The notes: a model not told the origin generated them from the letters alone. A stretch of DNA of 64,000 nucleotides from Bacteroides helcogenes P 36-108 (GCF_000186225.1 NC_014933.1:2728001-2792000); one strand, 5' to 3'; counted from the stretch's first letter, positions 54,290-64,000 are shown. Program-made: numbers and translations.

Positions 54290-55318
54290 ATGTTTCGATT
54301 TGAAGAACCTGCATATTTGTATTTGTTGTTGTTGTTGCCTTTTTTAGCAGCCTTTTATTTGTATTCTAATTACCGAAGGAGAAAGGCTATTTGTAAATTT
54401 GGTGATCCGATACTTATGACACAGTTGATGCCAGATGTGTCGAAATATCGTCCCGACGTAAAATATTGGCTGGTATTTGCTGTCATTGGTTTGTTTGCCA
54501 TGTTATTGGCACGCCCGCAATTTGGCTCAAAACTTGAAACAGTGAAACGCCAAGGAGTGGAAGTGATGATTGCGTTGGATATATCCAATTCAATGTTGGC
54601 ACAGGATGTACAGCCAAGTCGTTTAGAGAAAGCCAAAAGATTGGTTGCACAGTTGGTTGATAAGATGCAGAATGATAAAGTTGGTATGATTGTTTTTGCA
54701 GGTGATGCATTTACACAACTTCCGATAACCAATGATTATATATCTGCTAAAATGTTCCTTGAATCTATTTCCCCCTCATTAATATCTAAACAGGGCACGG
54801 CTATAGGAGCTGCAATAAGTTTGGCTACCCGTAGTTTTACTCCCCAGGAGGGTATAGGACGTGCTATTATTGTTATTACTGATGGTGAAAACCATGAAGG
54901 TGGAGTTGCGGAGGCTGCTAAAACTGCTACAGAAAAAGGAATTCAAGTTAATGTTTTAGGGGTTGGTATGCCTGATGGAGCACCTATTCCGGTAGAAGGT
55001 ACAAATGATTATCGTCGTGATCGGGAAGGTAATGTAATCGTAACACGTCTGAATGAAGAAATGTGTCAGGAGATAGCTAAAGCAGGAAATGGAATTTACG
55101 TGCGTGTGGATAACACGAATAGTGCACAAAAAGCAATTAGTCAGGAAATGAATAAAATGGCGAAAGCAGATGTGGAAACACAGGTTTACACGGAATTTAA
55201 TGAGCAATTTCAGGTAATAGCATGGCTTATTTTATTGTTGCTATTGGCAGAAATGCTGATATTGGAACGTAAGAATCCTTTGTTCCGTAATATTCATTTA
55301 TTTTCAAATAAGAAGTGA
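54290..55318 (+). CDS. batB: BatB, VWA-domain membrane protein
   Basis: The 342-residue layout repeats BatA: helices at the N-terminus, a VWA domain with MIALDISNSMLAQDV, and a C-terminal helix (ILLLLLAEMLIL). The MIDAS motif is intact. The stop TGA shares a base with the batC start (TGATG). Confidence 0.93.
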   Translation: MFRFEEPAYLYLLLLLPFLAAFYLYSNYRRRKAICKFGDPILMTQLMPDVSKYRPDVKYWLVFAVIGLFAMLLARPQFGSKLETVKRQGVEVMIALDISNSMLAQDVQPSRLEKAKRLVAQLVDKMQNDKVGMIVFAGDAFTQLPITNDYISAKMFLESISPSLISKQGTAIGAAISLATRSFTPQEGIGRAIIVITDGENHEGGVAEAAKTATEKGIQVNVLGVGMPDGAPIPVEGTNDYRRDREGNVIVTRLNEEMCQEIAKAGNGIYVRVDNTNSAQKAISQEMNKMAKADVETQVYTEFNEQFQVIAWLILLLLLAEMLILERKNPLFRNIHLFSNKK

Positions 55319-56025
55319 TGTCTATGTTACAGAGAAAATATATTGGAATGTTTTTGTTGCTGTTCATTGCTGTTTCAGCATCTGCACAAAAATTGGAGCG
55401 TGATTTTATTCGTAAGGGAAACCGTTTTTTTAGAGATAGTGTGTATGTTAATGCGGAAGTAAATTATCGAAAGGCTTTGGAGGCTAATCCTAAATCGACT
55501 ATATCTATGTTCAATTTAGGAAATACATTGGTGCAACAAAGTAAATTACAAGAGGCAATGGAACAGTATGTCGGAGCTACAAAAGTAGAAAAAGACAAGT
55601 TGAAATTAGCACACATTTATCATAATATGGGAGTCATATTCCATTCGCAGAAAGACTATACAAAAGCTGTAGAAGCTTATAAACAATCATTGCGTAATAA
55701 TCCGAAAGATGATGAAACCCGCTATAACCTTGTTTTAGCCCAGAAAATGCTGAAAGACCAGCAGCAGAATCAACAAAAGCAAGATCAGGATAAGCAGGAT
55801 CAACAGAAGGAGCAAGATAAAAAGGATCAGGATCAGGACAAACAAGACCAACAGAAAAATAAGGATCAACAACAGCAGTCTCAACCTGAAAAGAAAAAGG
55901 ATGAGATGTCCAAAGAAAATGCAGAACAGCTTTTGAATTCTGTCATGCAAGATGAGAAGGATGTACAGGATAAAGTGAAGAAACGGCAAATTCTTCAAGG
56001 TGGTCGATTGGAAAAAGATTGGTAA
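55318..56025 (+). CDS. batC: BatC, TPR protein
   Basis: The 235-residue protein has a signal peptide (MSMLQRKYIGMFLLLFIAVSASAQ) and TPR repeats (AEVNYRKALEANPKSTISMFNLGN and VEAYKQSLRNNPKDDETRYNL). The tail (about 145-195) is a low-complexity stretch dominated by Gln, Asp and Lys. The ATG at 55318 is used; a GTG three bases earlier is also in frame. Confidence 0.92.
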   Translation: MSMLQRKYIGMFLLLFIAVSASAQKLERDFIRKGNRFFRDSVYVNAEVNYRKALEANPKSTISMFNLGNTLVQQSKLQEAMEQYVGATKVEKDKLKLAHIYHNMGVIFHSQKDYTKAVEAYKQSLRNNPKDDETRYNLVLAQKMLKDQQQNQQKQDQDKQDQQKEQDKKDQDQDKQDQQKNKDQQQQSQPEKKKDEMSKENAEQLLNSVMQDEKDVQDKVKKRQILQGGRLEKDW

Positions 56026-56048
56026 CAAACATAATTACGAAATAATAT

Positions 56049-57896
56049 ATGAGAAAAATAGTTTTCTTATGGATCATGCTGATTGTAATCAGCATACAGG
56101 TATTTGCTGACGAGAAAGTGTCATTTGTAGCATCTGCTCCCGATGCTGTGGCAGTAGGAGATCAGTTTAGATTGTCCTATACAGTGACTACACAGAAAGT
56201 GAGGGATTTTCGGGCGCCGTCCATTAAGGGATTTGATGTACTGATGGGCCCAAGTCGTTCCGAACAGAGCAGTGTGCAAATGATTAATGGGCAAACCACT
56301 TCTACAAGTAGCATTACATTCACTTATATTTTAATGGCCAATACGGAAGGTAATTTCACAATTCCGGGAGCTACCATTACAGCCAGTGGCAATCAAATGG
56401 TATCTAACTCTGTGCGGATAAAGGTATTACCTGCTGATCAGGCGAATGGTACGGCCTCTTCTGGAAATAGTGGTAAACAAAGTGGAGGAGCTACAAGCCG
56501 GGCTTCATCGGGTACAACTATATCCAGTAGCGATTTGTTTATTTTGCCTACTGTTAGTAAAACCACCATATATGAACAAGAGGCTTTCTTGTTGACATAC
56601 AAGATATATACGTTGGTAGATTTGCGTACATTTGATAATGTGAAATTACCTGATTTCAAGGGGTTTCATTCACAAGAAGTCGAATTACCAAATGACAGGA
56701 GATGGGGATTAGAACATTACAAAGGTAGAAATTATCAAACTACTGTTTATCGCCAGTTTGTATTATTTCCCCAACAATCAGGTAAGTTGACCATTGATGC
56801 TGCGCGTTTTGATGCTGTCATTGCCAAAGCTACACAGGTGGCCGATCCATTTGAAGCTTTCTTTAATGGAGGAAATAATTATGTAGAAGTCAAGAAACCT
56901 CTTTTAACTCCCCAATTAACCATTGACGTGAAGTCTTTGCCAATTGGTAAACCTACTGATTTCTCAGGTGGAGTAGGTGAATTTAATATTACTTCTTCAA
57001 TCAATAGTACAAATGTTAAGACAAATGATGCTATTACAGTGAAACTTGTTATTTCTGGTACTGGCAACTTGAAACTTGTATCTAATCCGGAAATTAAGTT
57101 TCCTGAAGATTTTGAAGTTTATGATCCGAAGGTGGATAATAAATTCCGTTTAACTAATACTGGACTTTCTGGGAGTAAAGTAATAGAGTATTTGGCAATT
57201 CCACGCAATGCTGGAACTTATAAGATTCCCGCCGTGAAGTTTAGCTATTTCGATATCAAGACTCGCTCATATAAGACATTGACGACAGAAGAATACGAGT
57301 TACATGTAGAAAAGGGGGTAGGAAATGCAGCTCAAACCATTGCCAATTTTACAAATAAAGAAGATTTGAAAATTTTGAATGAGGATATTCGTTATATTAA
57401 ACAGAATGATGTGACTCTTTCGCAAAAAGGTGATTTTTTCTATGGTTCATTGGAATATTGGCTGTTTTATTTGATTCCAAGCGTAATATTTATTATCTTT
57501 TTTGCAGTTTATCGTAAGCAGATTGTTGATAATGCCAATGTCGTGAAAATGCGAACGAAAAAAGCTAATAAAGTTGCAGTGAAGCGTATGAAACAAGCAG
57601 GTAAGCTTTTGGCTGCTAATAAAAAAGATGAATTTTATGATGAAATACTAAAAGCATTATGGGGATATATTAGTGATAAGTTGAATATTCCAGTTTCTCG
57701 TTTATCTAAAGATAATATTGAAGAAGAACTTCATAATTATGGAGTGAAAGATATACTGATAAAGGAATTCCTTGATGCATTGAATAATTGTGAATTTGCC
57801 CGTTTTGCTCCTGGCAATGATAATCAGGCTATGGATAAGATATATTCAGGCTCATTGGAGGTGATAAGCAAAATGGAAAATTCAATTAAACATTAA
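56049..57896 (+). CDS. batD: BatD, aerotolerance membrane protein
   Basis: The 615-residue protein has a signal peptide, beta-rich periplasmic domains (about 22-450, with a Ser/Gly-rich linker near residues 135-155), a membrane helix (about 475-495, FYLIPSVIF-like), and a cytoplasmic helical tail with WGYISDKLNIPVSRLSKDNIEEELHNYG. This is the usual BatD layout. Its function is unknown beyond the operon phenotype. Confidence 0.92.
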   Translation: MRKIVFLWIMLIVISIQVFADEKVSFVASAPDAVAVGDQFRLSYTVTTQKVRDFRAPSIKGFDVLMGPSRSEQSSVQMINGQTTSTSSITFTYILMANTEGNFTIPGATITASGNQMVSNSVRIKVLPADQANGTASSGNSGKQSGGATSRASSGTTISSSDLFILPTVSKTTIYEQEAFLLTYKIYTLVDLRTFDNVKLPDFKGFHSQEVELPNDRRWGLEHYKGRNYQTTVYRQFVLFPQQSGKLTIDAARFDAVIAKATQVADPFEAFFNGGNNYVEVKKPLLTPQLTIDVKSLPIGKPTDFSGGVGEFNITSSINSTNVKTNDAITVKLVISGTGNLKLVSNPEIKFPEDFEVYDPKVDNKFRLTNTGLSGSKVIEYLAIPRNAGTYKIPAVKFSYFDIKTRSYKTLTTEEYELHVEKGVGNAAQTIANFTNKEDLKILNEDIRYIKQNDVTLSQKGDFFYGSLEYWLFYLIPSVIFIIFFAVYRKQIVDNANVVKMRTKKANKVAVKRMKQAGKLLAANKKDEFYDEILKALWGYISDKLNIPVSRLSKDNIEEELHNYGVKDILIKEFLDALNNCEFARFAPGNDNQAMDKIYSGSLEVISKMENSIKH

Positions 57897-57912
57897 TTGG
57901 GAGGGTATAACG

Positions 57913-58746
57913 ATGAAGAAAACATTATTTTTTGTCCTTGTCTTGGTAGTAATAGCAATAAATACTTTCGCACAAAATTCTACTGATACACTTCAAATAG
58001 ATTCAATATCTTCTGTTGAACCACACGCGGAATTTTCTGCTGTGAAACAAGAAGGTAATGTGACAAAAGCTGAAGGTGATAGTGCTTATATGAGAAATGA
58101 TTATGTTTCTGCTATCCAGATTTATGAAAATTTGCTGAAGAAAGGTGAAGCTGCTGAAATTTACTATAATTTGGGAAACAGTTATTACAAAGCAGGTGAT
58201 ATAGCAAGAGCTATATTAAATTATGAACGGGCTTCATTGTTACAGCCTGGTAATACGGATATTCGTGCTAATTTAGAGATAGCGCGGTCTAAAACAATTG
58301 ATAAAGTTACTCCGCTACCTGAGATCTTTTTTGTTGCATGGACAAAAATCATGATAAACTCTTTAAATGCAGATGTATGGGCAAAATTAGGTATTGTATG
58401 TTTTATATTTTTGCTAATATCTCTTTACCTTTTCTTTTTTTCTAAACTGATTCTATGGAAGAAAGTGGGATTTATTGCTGGTATTACTTTTTTTACTTTT
58501 GTTATTTTGAGCAATGTTTTTGCATTTCAACAAAAGATAAGATTAACCAATCGTGATGAAGCTATTGTTCTGTCTCCCAGTGTAACAGTGCATAGCACTC
58601 CTAGTGATAGTGGCACGAGTTTGTTTATTTTACATGAAGGGCATAAAGTCGAAATCAAAGATGACTCAATGCGTGAATGGAAAGAAATCCGGTTGGAAGA
58701 TGGAAAAGTAGGTTGGGTATCTTCCTCTGCCATAGAAGTTATCTAA
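57913..58746 (+). CDS. batE: BatE, TPR and SH3-like protein
   Basis: The 277-residue protein has a signal peptide, TPR repeats (about 50-130), two membrane helices (about 155-205), and a C-terminal SH3-like domain with VHSTPSDSGTSLFILHEGHKVEI and GKVGWVSSSAIEVI. It is the last bat gene and a terminator follows. Confidence 0.92.
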   Translation: MKKTLFFVLVLVVIAINTFAQNSTDTLQIDSISSVEPHAEFSAVKQEGNVTKAEGDSAYMRNDYVSAIQIYENLLKKGEAAEIYYNLGNSYYKAGDIARAILNYERASLLQPGNTDIRANLEIARSKTIDKVTPLPEIFFVAWTKIMINSLNADVWAKLGIVCFIFLLISLYLFFFSKLILWKKVGFIAGITFFTFVILSNVFAFQQKIRLTNRDEAIVLSPSVTVHSTPSDSGTSLFILHEGHKVEIKDDSMREWKEIRLEDGKVGWVSSSAIEVI

Positions 58747-58773
58747 TATTAGTAAATTAAGTTATAAATAAGG

Positions 58774-58821
58774 CTCATATAAATGATAGATTTAAATAGT
58801 CTTCATTTATATGAGTTTTTT
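58774..58821 (+). terminator. Terminator of the bat operon
   Basis: CTCATATAAATGA (58774-58786) pairs perfectly with TCATTTATATGAG (58803-58815) around a 16-base loop, followed by T6. Confidence 0.85.
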
Positions 58822-58935
58822 GTGTCTGTTATTACTATTCCAGAAAAAAGTCTATGAAATAATTTGTTTTCTCTTTTTTTTTCTCTAAGTTTATAGCGTG
58901 ATAATAAAAAAAATAGAGTATTAACCATTAAATTT

Positions 58936-59214
58936 ATGAATATGAGAACAATAACATTTAATGAACTTCGTAAAGTTAAAGATTCATTACCTAATGGTAG
59001 CATGCATAGAATAGCTGATGAACTTGGACTAAATGTTGATACAGTAAGGAATTTTTTTGGAGGGCATAACTTTAAAGAAGGTAAAAGTGTAGGAATACAT
59101 TTAGAGCCTGGTCCTGATGGAGGTTTAGTTATGATAGATGATACTACTGTTTTAGATCGAGCTTTAAAGATTTTAGATGAAATAGCAGGTGAGACTGAAT
59201 CTATCCGGGCTTAA
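58936..59214 (+). CDS. Small putative HTH protein
   Basis: The 92-residue protein carries MHRIADELGLNVDTVRNFFGGH, a helix-turn-helix-like run, followed by a beta/helical tail ending ETESIRA. It may be a DNA-binding regulator widespread in Bacteroidetes; I do not know a named family. A second ATG at 58942 could be the true start. A clear terminator follows. Confidence 0.7.
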   Translation: MNMRTITFNELRKVKDSLPNGSMHRIADELGLNVDTVRNFFGGHNFKEGKSVGIHLEPGPDGGLVMIDDTTVLDRALKILDEIAGETESIRA

Positions 59215-59223
59215 AAAGAGAAG

Positions 59224-59253
59224 AATCCCAATTGTTAATAAACAATTGGGATT
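59224..59253 (+). terminator. Terminator after the HTH gene
   Basis: AATCCCAATTGTT (59224-59236) pairs perfectly with AACAATTGGGATT (59241-59253), loop AATA, followed by a T-rich stretch. Confidence 0.8.
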
Positions 59254-59286
59254 TCTTATTTGTTTTAACTTAAAAATCAATCGTTT

Positions 59287-60420
59287 ATGGAGGATAAATT
59301 AGTAACCTTAGCAATTTTGACATATGCTAAAGCACAGATACTGAAGAATGTGCTTGAGAGTGAAGGGATTGAATCCTATATTCACAATGTGAATCAGATA
59401 CAACCGGTTGTGTCTTCAGGGGTTCGTGTACGTATTAAAGAAAGTGATTTACCACATGCTTTAAAAATTACTGAGAGTTCAGCATGGCTTTCCGAAGAGG
59501 TAGTAGGAGAGAAGTCTCCTAAAATAGAGAAAACTAATAATAAGGTATTAATTCCAGTGGATTTTTCTAATTATTCATTAAAGGCATGTGAATTTGGTTT
59601 TAATTTCGCAAAGAATATTGGTGCTGAAGTGATATTATTACATGTATATTTTACTCCTATATATGCCACTTCTTTGCCATATGGTGATGTCTTTAATTAT
59701 CAGCTTAGTGATGAAGATAAAGTTGGCAATATTTTACAAAGAACACAAGGGGATTTGGCTATTTTGTCTGATAAAGTGAAAGAAAAAGTATCTTCCGGGG
59801 AATTTCCTAACATTAAATTTACTTGTGTATTACGTGAAGGTATACCTGAAGAGGAAATTTTAAAATATGCAAAAGAATACCGTCCATACATTATTGTAAT
59901 GGGGACTCGTGGTAAAAATCAGAAGGATATTGATTTGATAGGTAGTGTAACGGCTGAAGTAATTGAGAGAAGTCATATTCCTGTTTTAGCCATTCCTGAA
60001 AACACTCCTTTTAAACAATTTTCTGAAGTAAAGCGTATTGCATTTATTACAAACTTTGATCAGCGCGATCTGATTGCTTTTGATTCTTTGATAAATAGCC
60101 TGAAACCATTTATTTTTTCTGTATCATTAATCCATCTATCAGAACATGTAAAGGATGCTTGGAATGAAATAAAATTGGGAGGTATTAAAGAATATTTCCA
60201 AAAACAATATCCATTATTGGATATTCATTATGATGTTGTGAAGAACGATGATTTCCTAAATAGTTTAGATAAATATATTAAAAGCAACTATATTGATATA
60301 ATTGCATTGACATCTTATAAAAGGAATATTTTTTCTCGATTGTTTAATCCGGGAATCGCAAGGAAAATGATTTTTCATTCTGATACTCCTTTATTGGTTA
60401 TCTATGGAAGACGGAATTAA
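59287..60420 (+). CDS. Universal stress protein with DUF2007-like N-terminus
   Basis: The 377-residue protein has an N-terminal DUF2007-like part (about 5-70), then two UspA domains. The first has VLIPVDFSNYSLKACEFGFNFAK and VMGTRGKNQKDIDLIGSVTAEVIERS, with the ATP-binding G-loop partly altered. The second ends SDTPLLVIYG and is more divergent. The role is likely stress signalling in the cytoplasm. It is a single-gene unit with a terminator behind it. Confidence 0.9.
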   Translation: MEDKLVTLAILTYAKAQILKNVLESEGIESYIHNVNQIQPVVSSGVRVRIKESDLPHALKITESSAWLSEEVVGEKSPKIEKTNNKVLIPVDFSNYSLKACEFGFNFAKNIGAEVILLHVYFTPIYATSLPYGDVFNYQLSDEDKVGNILQRTQGDLAILSDKVKEKVSSGEFPNIKFTCVLREGIPEEEILKYAKEYRPYIIVMGTRGKNQKDIDLIGSVTAEVIERSHIPVLAIPENTPFKQFSEVKRIAFITNFDQRDLIAFDSLINSLKPFIFSVSLIHLSEHVKDAWNEIKLGGIKEYFQKQYPLLDIHYDVVKNDDFLNSLDKYIKSNYIDIIALTSYKRNIFSRLFNPGIARKMIFHSDTPLLVIYGRRN

Positions 60421-60482
60421 TTGAAACTTTTTGGATAATATCGGTATTATGTTCAATATATAGATAAAATACACAAATATTA

Positions 60483-60520
60483 TAAAATGAAACCCTGTAT
60501 GAATACAGGGTTTCATTTTA
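60483..60520. terminator. Bidirectional terminator
   Basis: A perfect 17-base stem (60483-60499 with 60504-60520) has a four-base loop and T-rich ends on both strands, between the convergent usp and TPR genes. Confidence 0.85.
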
Positions 60521-60536
60521 AGATAAAGGAGTAAAA

Positions 60537-61751
60537 TTATGGCATTAACTTTTCGATCTCATCAAATTCAGGCCCCATTTGTAAGTTATAATATACTCTA
60601 TAGAGTCCATTTAACCATAAATCTTTTTGATCAGGTTTTAATTCTCTGGCTTTTTCGTAATTAGGTTTTGCTTTTTCATAAAAAGCCTTCAAAGTAGTTT
60701 GATCTGTTTTATATTTGGGATTATTGACATCAGTCGTAGCTTTTTCAGAGAAATCTTGTGCCTGTAAGCAATAGATTAAGCCTAAGTTAGAGTATGCTTC
60801 GGCATAATTGGGATCTACTTCGATAGTTTTCTTATAAAACTCAATTGCCTTGTCGTAGTCTTTCATATTATGATATAAATATCCCTTAACATACAAATAG
60901 AATGTATTATTAGGATCTTTAACTAACATATCATCAGCGAACTGCATAGCTTCATCATATTTATTACTGTTGCTATAATAATCAATCAAATGTCCGAAGA
61001 AGAATGGGTGTTCAGAGTGCTTTTGAATGCCTTCTTTCAAAGAAGCAATCCATTTTACAGTATCACCTTCTGCTTTTAATGCTGTGGATATAAATTCCAT
61101 AGCGTACTTGCCTACTTCCTTGTCATCTTGTGCATATGGGGCATACTTTAAAACATTAGGATAGTCTTCCATTTTAGCAGCAGCTAAACTCGCATAATAA
61201 GCTATTTGGGGTAAGACTGTATCAGTTTTCAATAGATTTTCTTTTTCAAACATTGGATTGGCTGCTACATCAACATAAGTAGCAAAAAATTCAAAGGCCT
61301 CTTTATTCTTTTCTTGGTTAAAGAATTGAATACCACCATTGATCAGATTACCACGCTCTGCTAAAATAGCAGCAGAGTTTGGTTTTCTATATTTGTTTTT
61401 GATCTTGCCTTTTTCATTAGGAATTTGTGCAAGTTCGTCACATTTAAAATAGTATTTGCACATGTTCAATGCACTGTTATATACCTGAAGAGTGTCATAA
61501 GGTTTTCTCAGATAAGCATTTTCCATCTCCTTTTCACTTCTTCTCTTTTGAATAAAGCCTGCTACATCCCAAGTTTCAGCATTGTTTTTAGTCTCGGGAT
61601 TAGTTAAAGCCTGATTAATCAGTTCCTCTGCTTTGGCAAAGTCTGGATTCACTCCATTAGCAATGCTTTTAGCCTCTTTCACATTTTTTTCTTGAGCGAA
61701 AGTCAAACTTGCAGCAAGTAGTAAAACCATTGAAAATAGTACTCTTTTCAT
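60537..61751 (-). CDS. Exported TPR protein
   Basis: The 404-residue protein has a signal peptide (MKRVLFSMVLLLAASLTFAQ) and TPR repeats, clear at DKAIEFYKKTIEVDPNYAEAYSNLGL (about 308-333). It lies 30 bases downstream of gyrA on the same strand, so it may be read from the gyrA transcript. Its function is unknown. Confidence 0.85.
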   Translation of the reverse strand: MKRVLFSMVLLLAASLTFAQEKNVKEAKSIANGVNPDFAKAEELINQALTNPETKNNAETWDVAGFIQKRRSEKEMENAYLRKPYDTLQVYNSALNMCKYYFKCDELAQIPNEKGKIKNKYRKPNSAAILAERGNLINGGIQFFNQEKNKEAFEFFATYVDVAANPMFEKENLLKTDTVLPQIAYYASLAAAKMEDYPNVLKYAPYAQDDKEVGKYAMEFISTALKAEGDTVKWIASLKEGIQKHSEHPFFFGHLIDYYSNSNKYDEAMQFADDMLVKDPNNTFYLYVKGYLYHNMKDYDKAIEFYKKTIEVDPNYAEAYSNLGLIYCLQAQDFSEKATTDVNNPKYKTDQTTLKAFYEKAKPNYEKARELKPDQKDLWLNGLYRVYYNLQMGPEFDEIEKLMP

Positions 61752-61781
61752 GATTGTAGAAAATTTAAATTAATATTATAT

Positions 61782-64000
61782 CTATTCTTCATTTTTGTTA
61801 TTTATCTCGTTCAGAGAATTATCAGAAATATTTTCATCTTCTTCTGCAATTTCCTCTTCTTCATTTTCAGAAGTGACTTTACATACGGAGCCAATTTCAT
61901 CATTACGCTTCTCCAGGTTAATCAAACGTACACCTTGTGTGGCACGTCCCATAATACGTACGTCAGCTACTTTTAAGCGAATAGTGATACCAGATTTATT
62001 GATGATCATTAAATCATTTTCATCAGTTACAGATTTAATAGTAACCAATTTACCTGTCTTATCAGTAATATTCATGGTTTTGACTCCTTTGCCGCCACGA
62101 TTAGTTTTGCGATAATCCTCAATGTCAGAACGCTTTCCATATCCTTGTTCTGATACTACCATAATGGTTTCTGTATCAGGGTCCTTGATACAAATCATTC
62201 CAACCACTTCATCTTGTCCGTCTTCATCTAACGTCATGCCGCGTACACCGGTAGCTGTACGTCCCATAACACGAACTGCGCTTTCATGGAAACGTATAGC
62301 ACGTCCATTGCGGTTGGCTATGATTATTTCATTGTCTCCATTAGTCATACGAACTTCAATGACGCGGTCATCTTCACGGATTGTAATGGCATTGACACCA
62401 TTTTGACGAGGACGTGAATACTGTTCAAGCAATGTTTTCTTGACGATACCATTTTTTGTACAGAACACGACGTAATGACTATTGATAAAATCTTGATCAT
62501 TTAGATTTTTCACACGGAGATAAGCGTTTACGGCATCATCCGAATCAATATTCAACAGGTTTTGGATGGCACGTCCCTTAGAGTTCTTTGTGCCTTCGGG
62601 TATTTCATATACTTTCAGCCAATAGCATTTGCCTTTTTGTGTAAAGAACATCATGGTATTGTGCATTGTTGCAGGATATATATGCTCAACAAAGTCTTCA
62701 TCACGCGTTTCAGTACCTTTAGAGCCTACTCCACCCCGGTTTTGTGCACGGAATTCACTTAATGGAGTACGTTTAATGTATCCCATGTGTGAAATGGTAA
62801 TGATCATTTCGTCATCGGCATAGAAATCTTCCGGATTAAATTCTTCTGACGAATAAACAATTTCCGAACGACGTTCATCGCCATATTTATCTTTTATTTC
62901 AATCAACTCATCTTTAATAACTTTACGGCAAAGCTCATCGTTAACAAGGATTTCTTCCAGGTGTGCAATTTGCTTTTGAATTTCCTCATATTCAGCATGG
63001 AGCTGGTCTTGCATCAATCCTGTTAGTTGGCGCAGGCGCATCTCGACAATAGCACGTGACTGAATTTCTGTTAATTGGAAGCGCTCTATCAAACCTGTTA
63101 TAGCGTCATTGGGTGTCTTGGCTGCACGAATTATCTTGATTACTTCATCAATATTGTCGGATGCAATAATCAGACCTTCCAAAATATGTGCGCGTTCTTT
63201 GGCTTTACGCAAATCATATTGAGTACGACGAATAACCACATCATGACGATGTTCTACAAAATATTTTATTAAATCTTTCAGATTCAATAAGCGTGGCCGC
63301 CCATGTACTAACGCTACGTTATTTACACCGAAAGAAGTCTGTAATAGTGTCATTTTATAGAGCTTATTCAGCACTACACTGGCATTTGCATCACGTTTTA
63401 CATCGATAACAATGCGCATGCCTTCACGATCGGATTCATCATTGGCATTGGCAATGCCTTCTATCTTCTTCTCATTAGCCAAATCGGCTATACTTTTGAT
63501 CAATTCGGCCTTATTAACACCATAAGGTATTTCCGTTACGACAATTTTATCGTGTGTCGATCCGGTTTCAATTTCTGCCTTGGCCCGCATTATAACACGA
63601 CCGCGTCCGGTGAGATATGCCTCGCGTACGCCACTCATGCCATAAATGTAGCCTCCTGTGGGAAAGTCCGGAGCTTTGACATAGGACATAAGTTCTTCAA
63701 TGTCTATCTCGTTATTGTCGATATATGAGATACAGGCGTCAATTACTTCTGACAAGTTATGAGTTGGCATATTTGTAGCCATACCTACAGCGATACCGGA
63801 TGCACCGTTTACCAAAAGGTTTGGTATCCGTGTAGGCATAACGGTTGGCTCTTGCAAGGAGTCATCGAAGTTGTTTTGCATATCAACAGTCTCTTTATCA
63901 AGATCCTGCATCATGTCTTCTCCAATCTTTTGCAGACGGCATTCGGTATAACGCATAGCGGCTGCACTATCACCGTCCACCGAGCCATAGTTACCTTGTC
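61782..64000 (-). CDS. gyrA: DNA gyrase subunit A, partial
   Basis: The start lies beyond the window; the frame continues to base 64000 (QGNYGSVDGDSAAAMRYTE, with the catalytic Tyr in MRYTE). The winged-helix/tower and C-terminal GyrA-box repeats (for example NRGGVGSKGTET) follow, and the protein ends in an acidic tail. About 740 residues are present. The valine of GSVDGDSA is the point where an internal GTG could be mistaken for a start. Confidence 0.96.
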   Translation of the reverse strand, partial: QGNYGSVDGDSAAAMRYTECRLQKIGEDMMQDLDKETVDMQNNFDDSLQEPTVMPTRIPNLLVNGASGIAVGMATNMPTHNLSEVIDACISYIDNNEIDIEELMSYVKAPDFPTGGYIYGMSGVREAYLTGRGRVIMRAKAEIETGSTHDKIVVTEIPYGVNKAELIKSIADLANEKKIEGIANANDESDREGMRIVIDVKRDANASVVLNKLYKMTLLQTSFGVNNVALVHGRPRLLNLKDLIKYFVEHRHDVVIRRTQYDLRKAKERAHILEGLIIASDNIDEVIKIIRAAKTPNDAITGLIERFQLTEIQSRAIVEMRLRQLTGLMQDQLHAEYEEIQKQIAHLEEILVNDELCRKVIKDELIEIKDKYGDERRSEIVYSSEEFNPEDFYADDEMIITISHMGYIKRTPLSEFRAQNRGGVGSKGTETRDEDFVEHIYPATMHNTMMFFTQKGKCYWLKVYEIPEGTKNSKGRAIQNLLNIDSDDAVNAYLRVKNLNDQDFINSHYVVFCTKNGIVKKTLLEQYSRPRQNGVNAITIREDDRVIEVRMTNGDNEIIIANRNGRAIRFHESAVRVMGRTATGVRGMTLDEDGQDEVVGMICIKDPDTETIMVVSEQGYGKRSDIEDYRKTNRGGKGVKTMNITDKTGKLVTIKSVTDENDLMIINKSGITIRLKVADVRIMGRATQGVRLINLEKRNDEIGSVCKVTSENEEEEIAEEDENISDNSLNEINNKNEE

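Noticed and set aside
63978..63980. Internal GTG in gyrA as a gene start
   Set aside because: The reading frame and the GyrA motif QGNYGS continue beyond it to the window edge.
1..64000. CRISPR arrays, insertion sequences, prophage or integrase genes
   Set aside because: I found no regular spaced repeats, transposase motifs or recombinase genes.

Overview
This window looks like chromosomal DNA of a gut Bacteroidales bacterium, most likely a Bacteroides species. The evidence is the Bacteroides-type promoters (TTTG, about 19 bases, then TAnnTTTG), the UpxY/UpxZ pair that opens a capsular polysaccharide locus, an aerotolerance (bat) operon, a bL38/DUF4295-like gene behind rpmB-rpmG, and a ProRS of the short eukaryote/archaeal-like type. 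No transposase, integrase, CRISPR array or rRNA was seen. All functions are read from the sequence and from family knowledge; no database search was run.

Layout. 1-1636: the start of a kinase-like gene diverges from cobB/cbiA. 1637-2284: a non-coding control region with an invertible promoter that points away from the capsule genes in this assembly (OFF). 2285-17751: a capsule locus with upxY, upxZ, a flippase, a polymerase, several glycosyltransferases, an L-FucNAc nucleotide-sugar set (fnlA, fnlB, fnlC) interrupted by a PIN-type toxin-antitoxin pair, and a 4-ketoreductase-like gene, a 33-codon membrane micro-ORF and a WecA/WbpL-type initiating transferase. 17777-31457: cobalamin genes in several units (cobA; cobQ-cobD-cbiB behind an outer-membrane protein and a lipoprotein; cobU-cobT-cobS-cobC on the minus strand), mixed with pncB, a candidate small RNA and two tandem TPR sensor kinases. 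31554-33270: tRNA-Gly and proS.

33417-38779: a HicB-like small protein, an LpxH-like phosphoesterase with a glycosyltransferase, and a ppk1-ppx polyphosphate pair. 38951-43501: a large tamB gene on the minus strand. 43776-49921: tsaD, pncC, rpmB-rpmG-bL38, ftsY-rimO, an HU gene, and a second HU gene that appears to be split by a -1 frame change from a membrane/LysM segment. 50113-58746: moxR, a DUF58 gene and the batA-batE group. 58936-64000: a small HTH protein, a UspA protein with a DUF2007-like N-terminus, and a minus-strand gyrA (cut by the window end) followed by a TPR gene.

The least explained items are the HU/LysM frame break over an A9 run, the promoter-plus-terminator pair at 19807-19911 (candidate short RNA), the degenerate second kinase, the 33-codon ORF coupled on both sides, the OFF-state transcript predicted from the invertible promoter, and the toxin-antitoxin pair inside the fnl genes.
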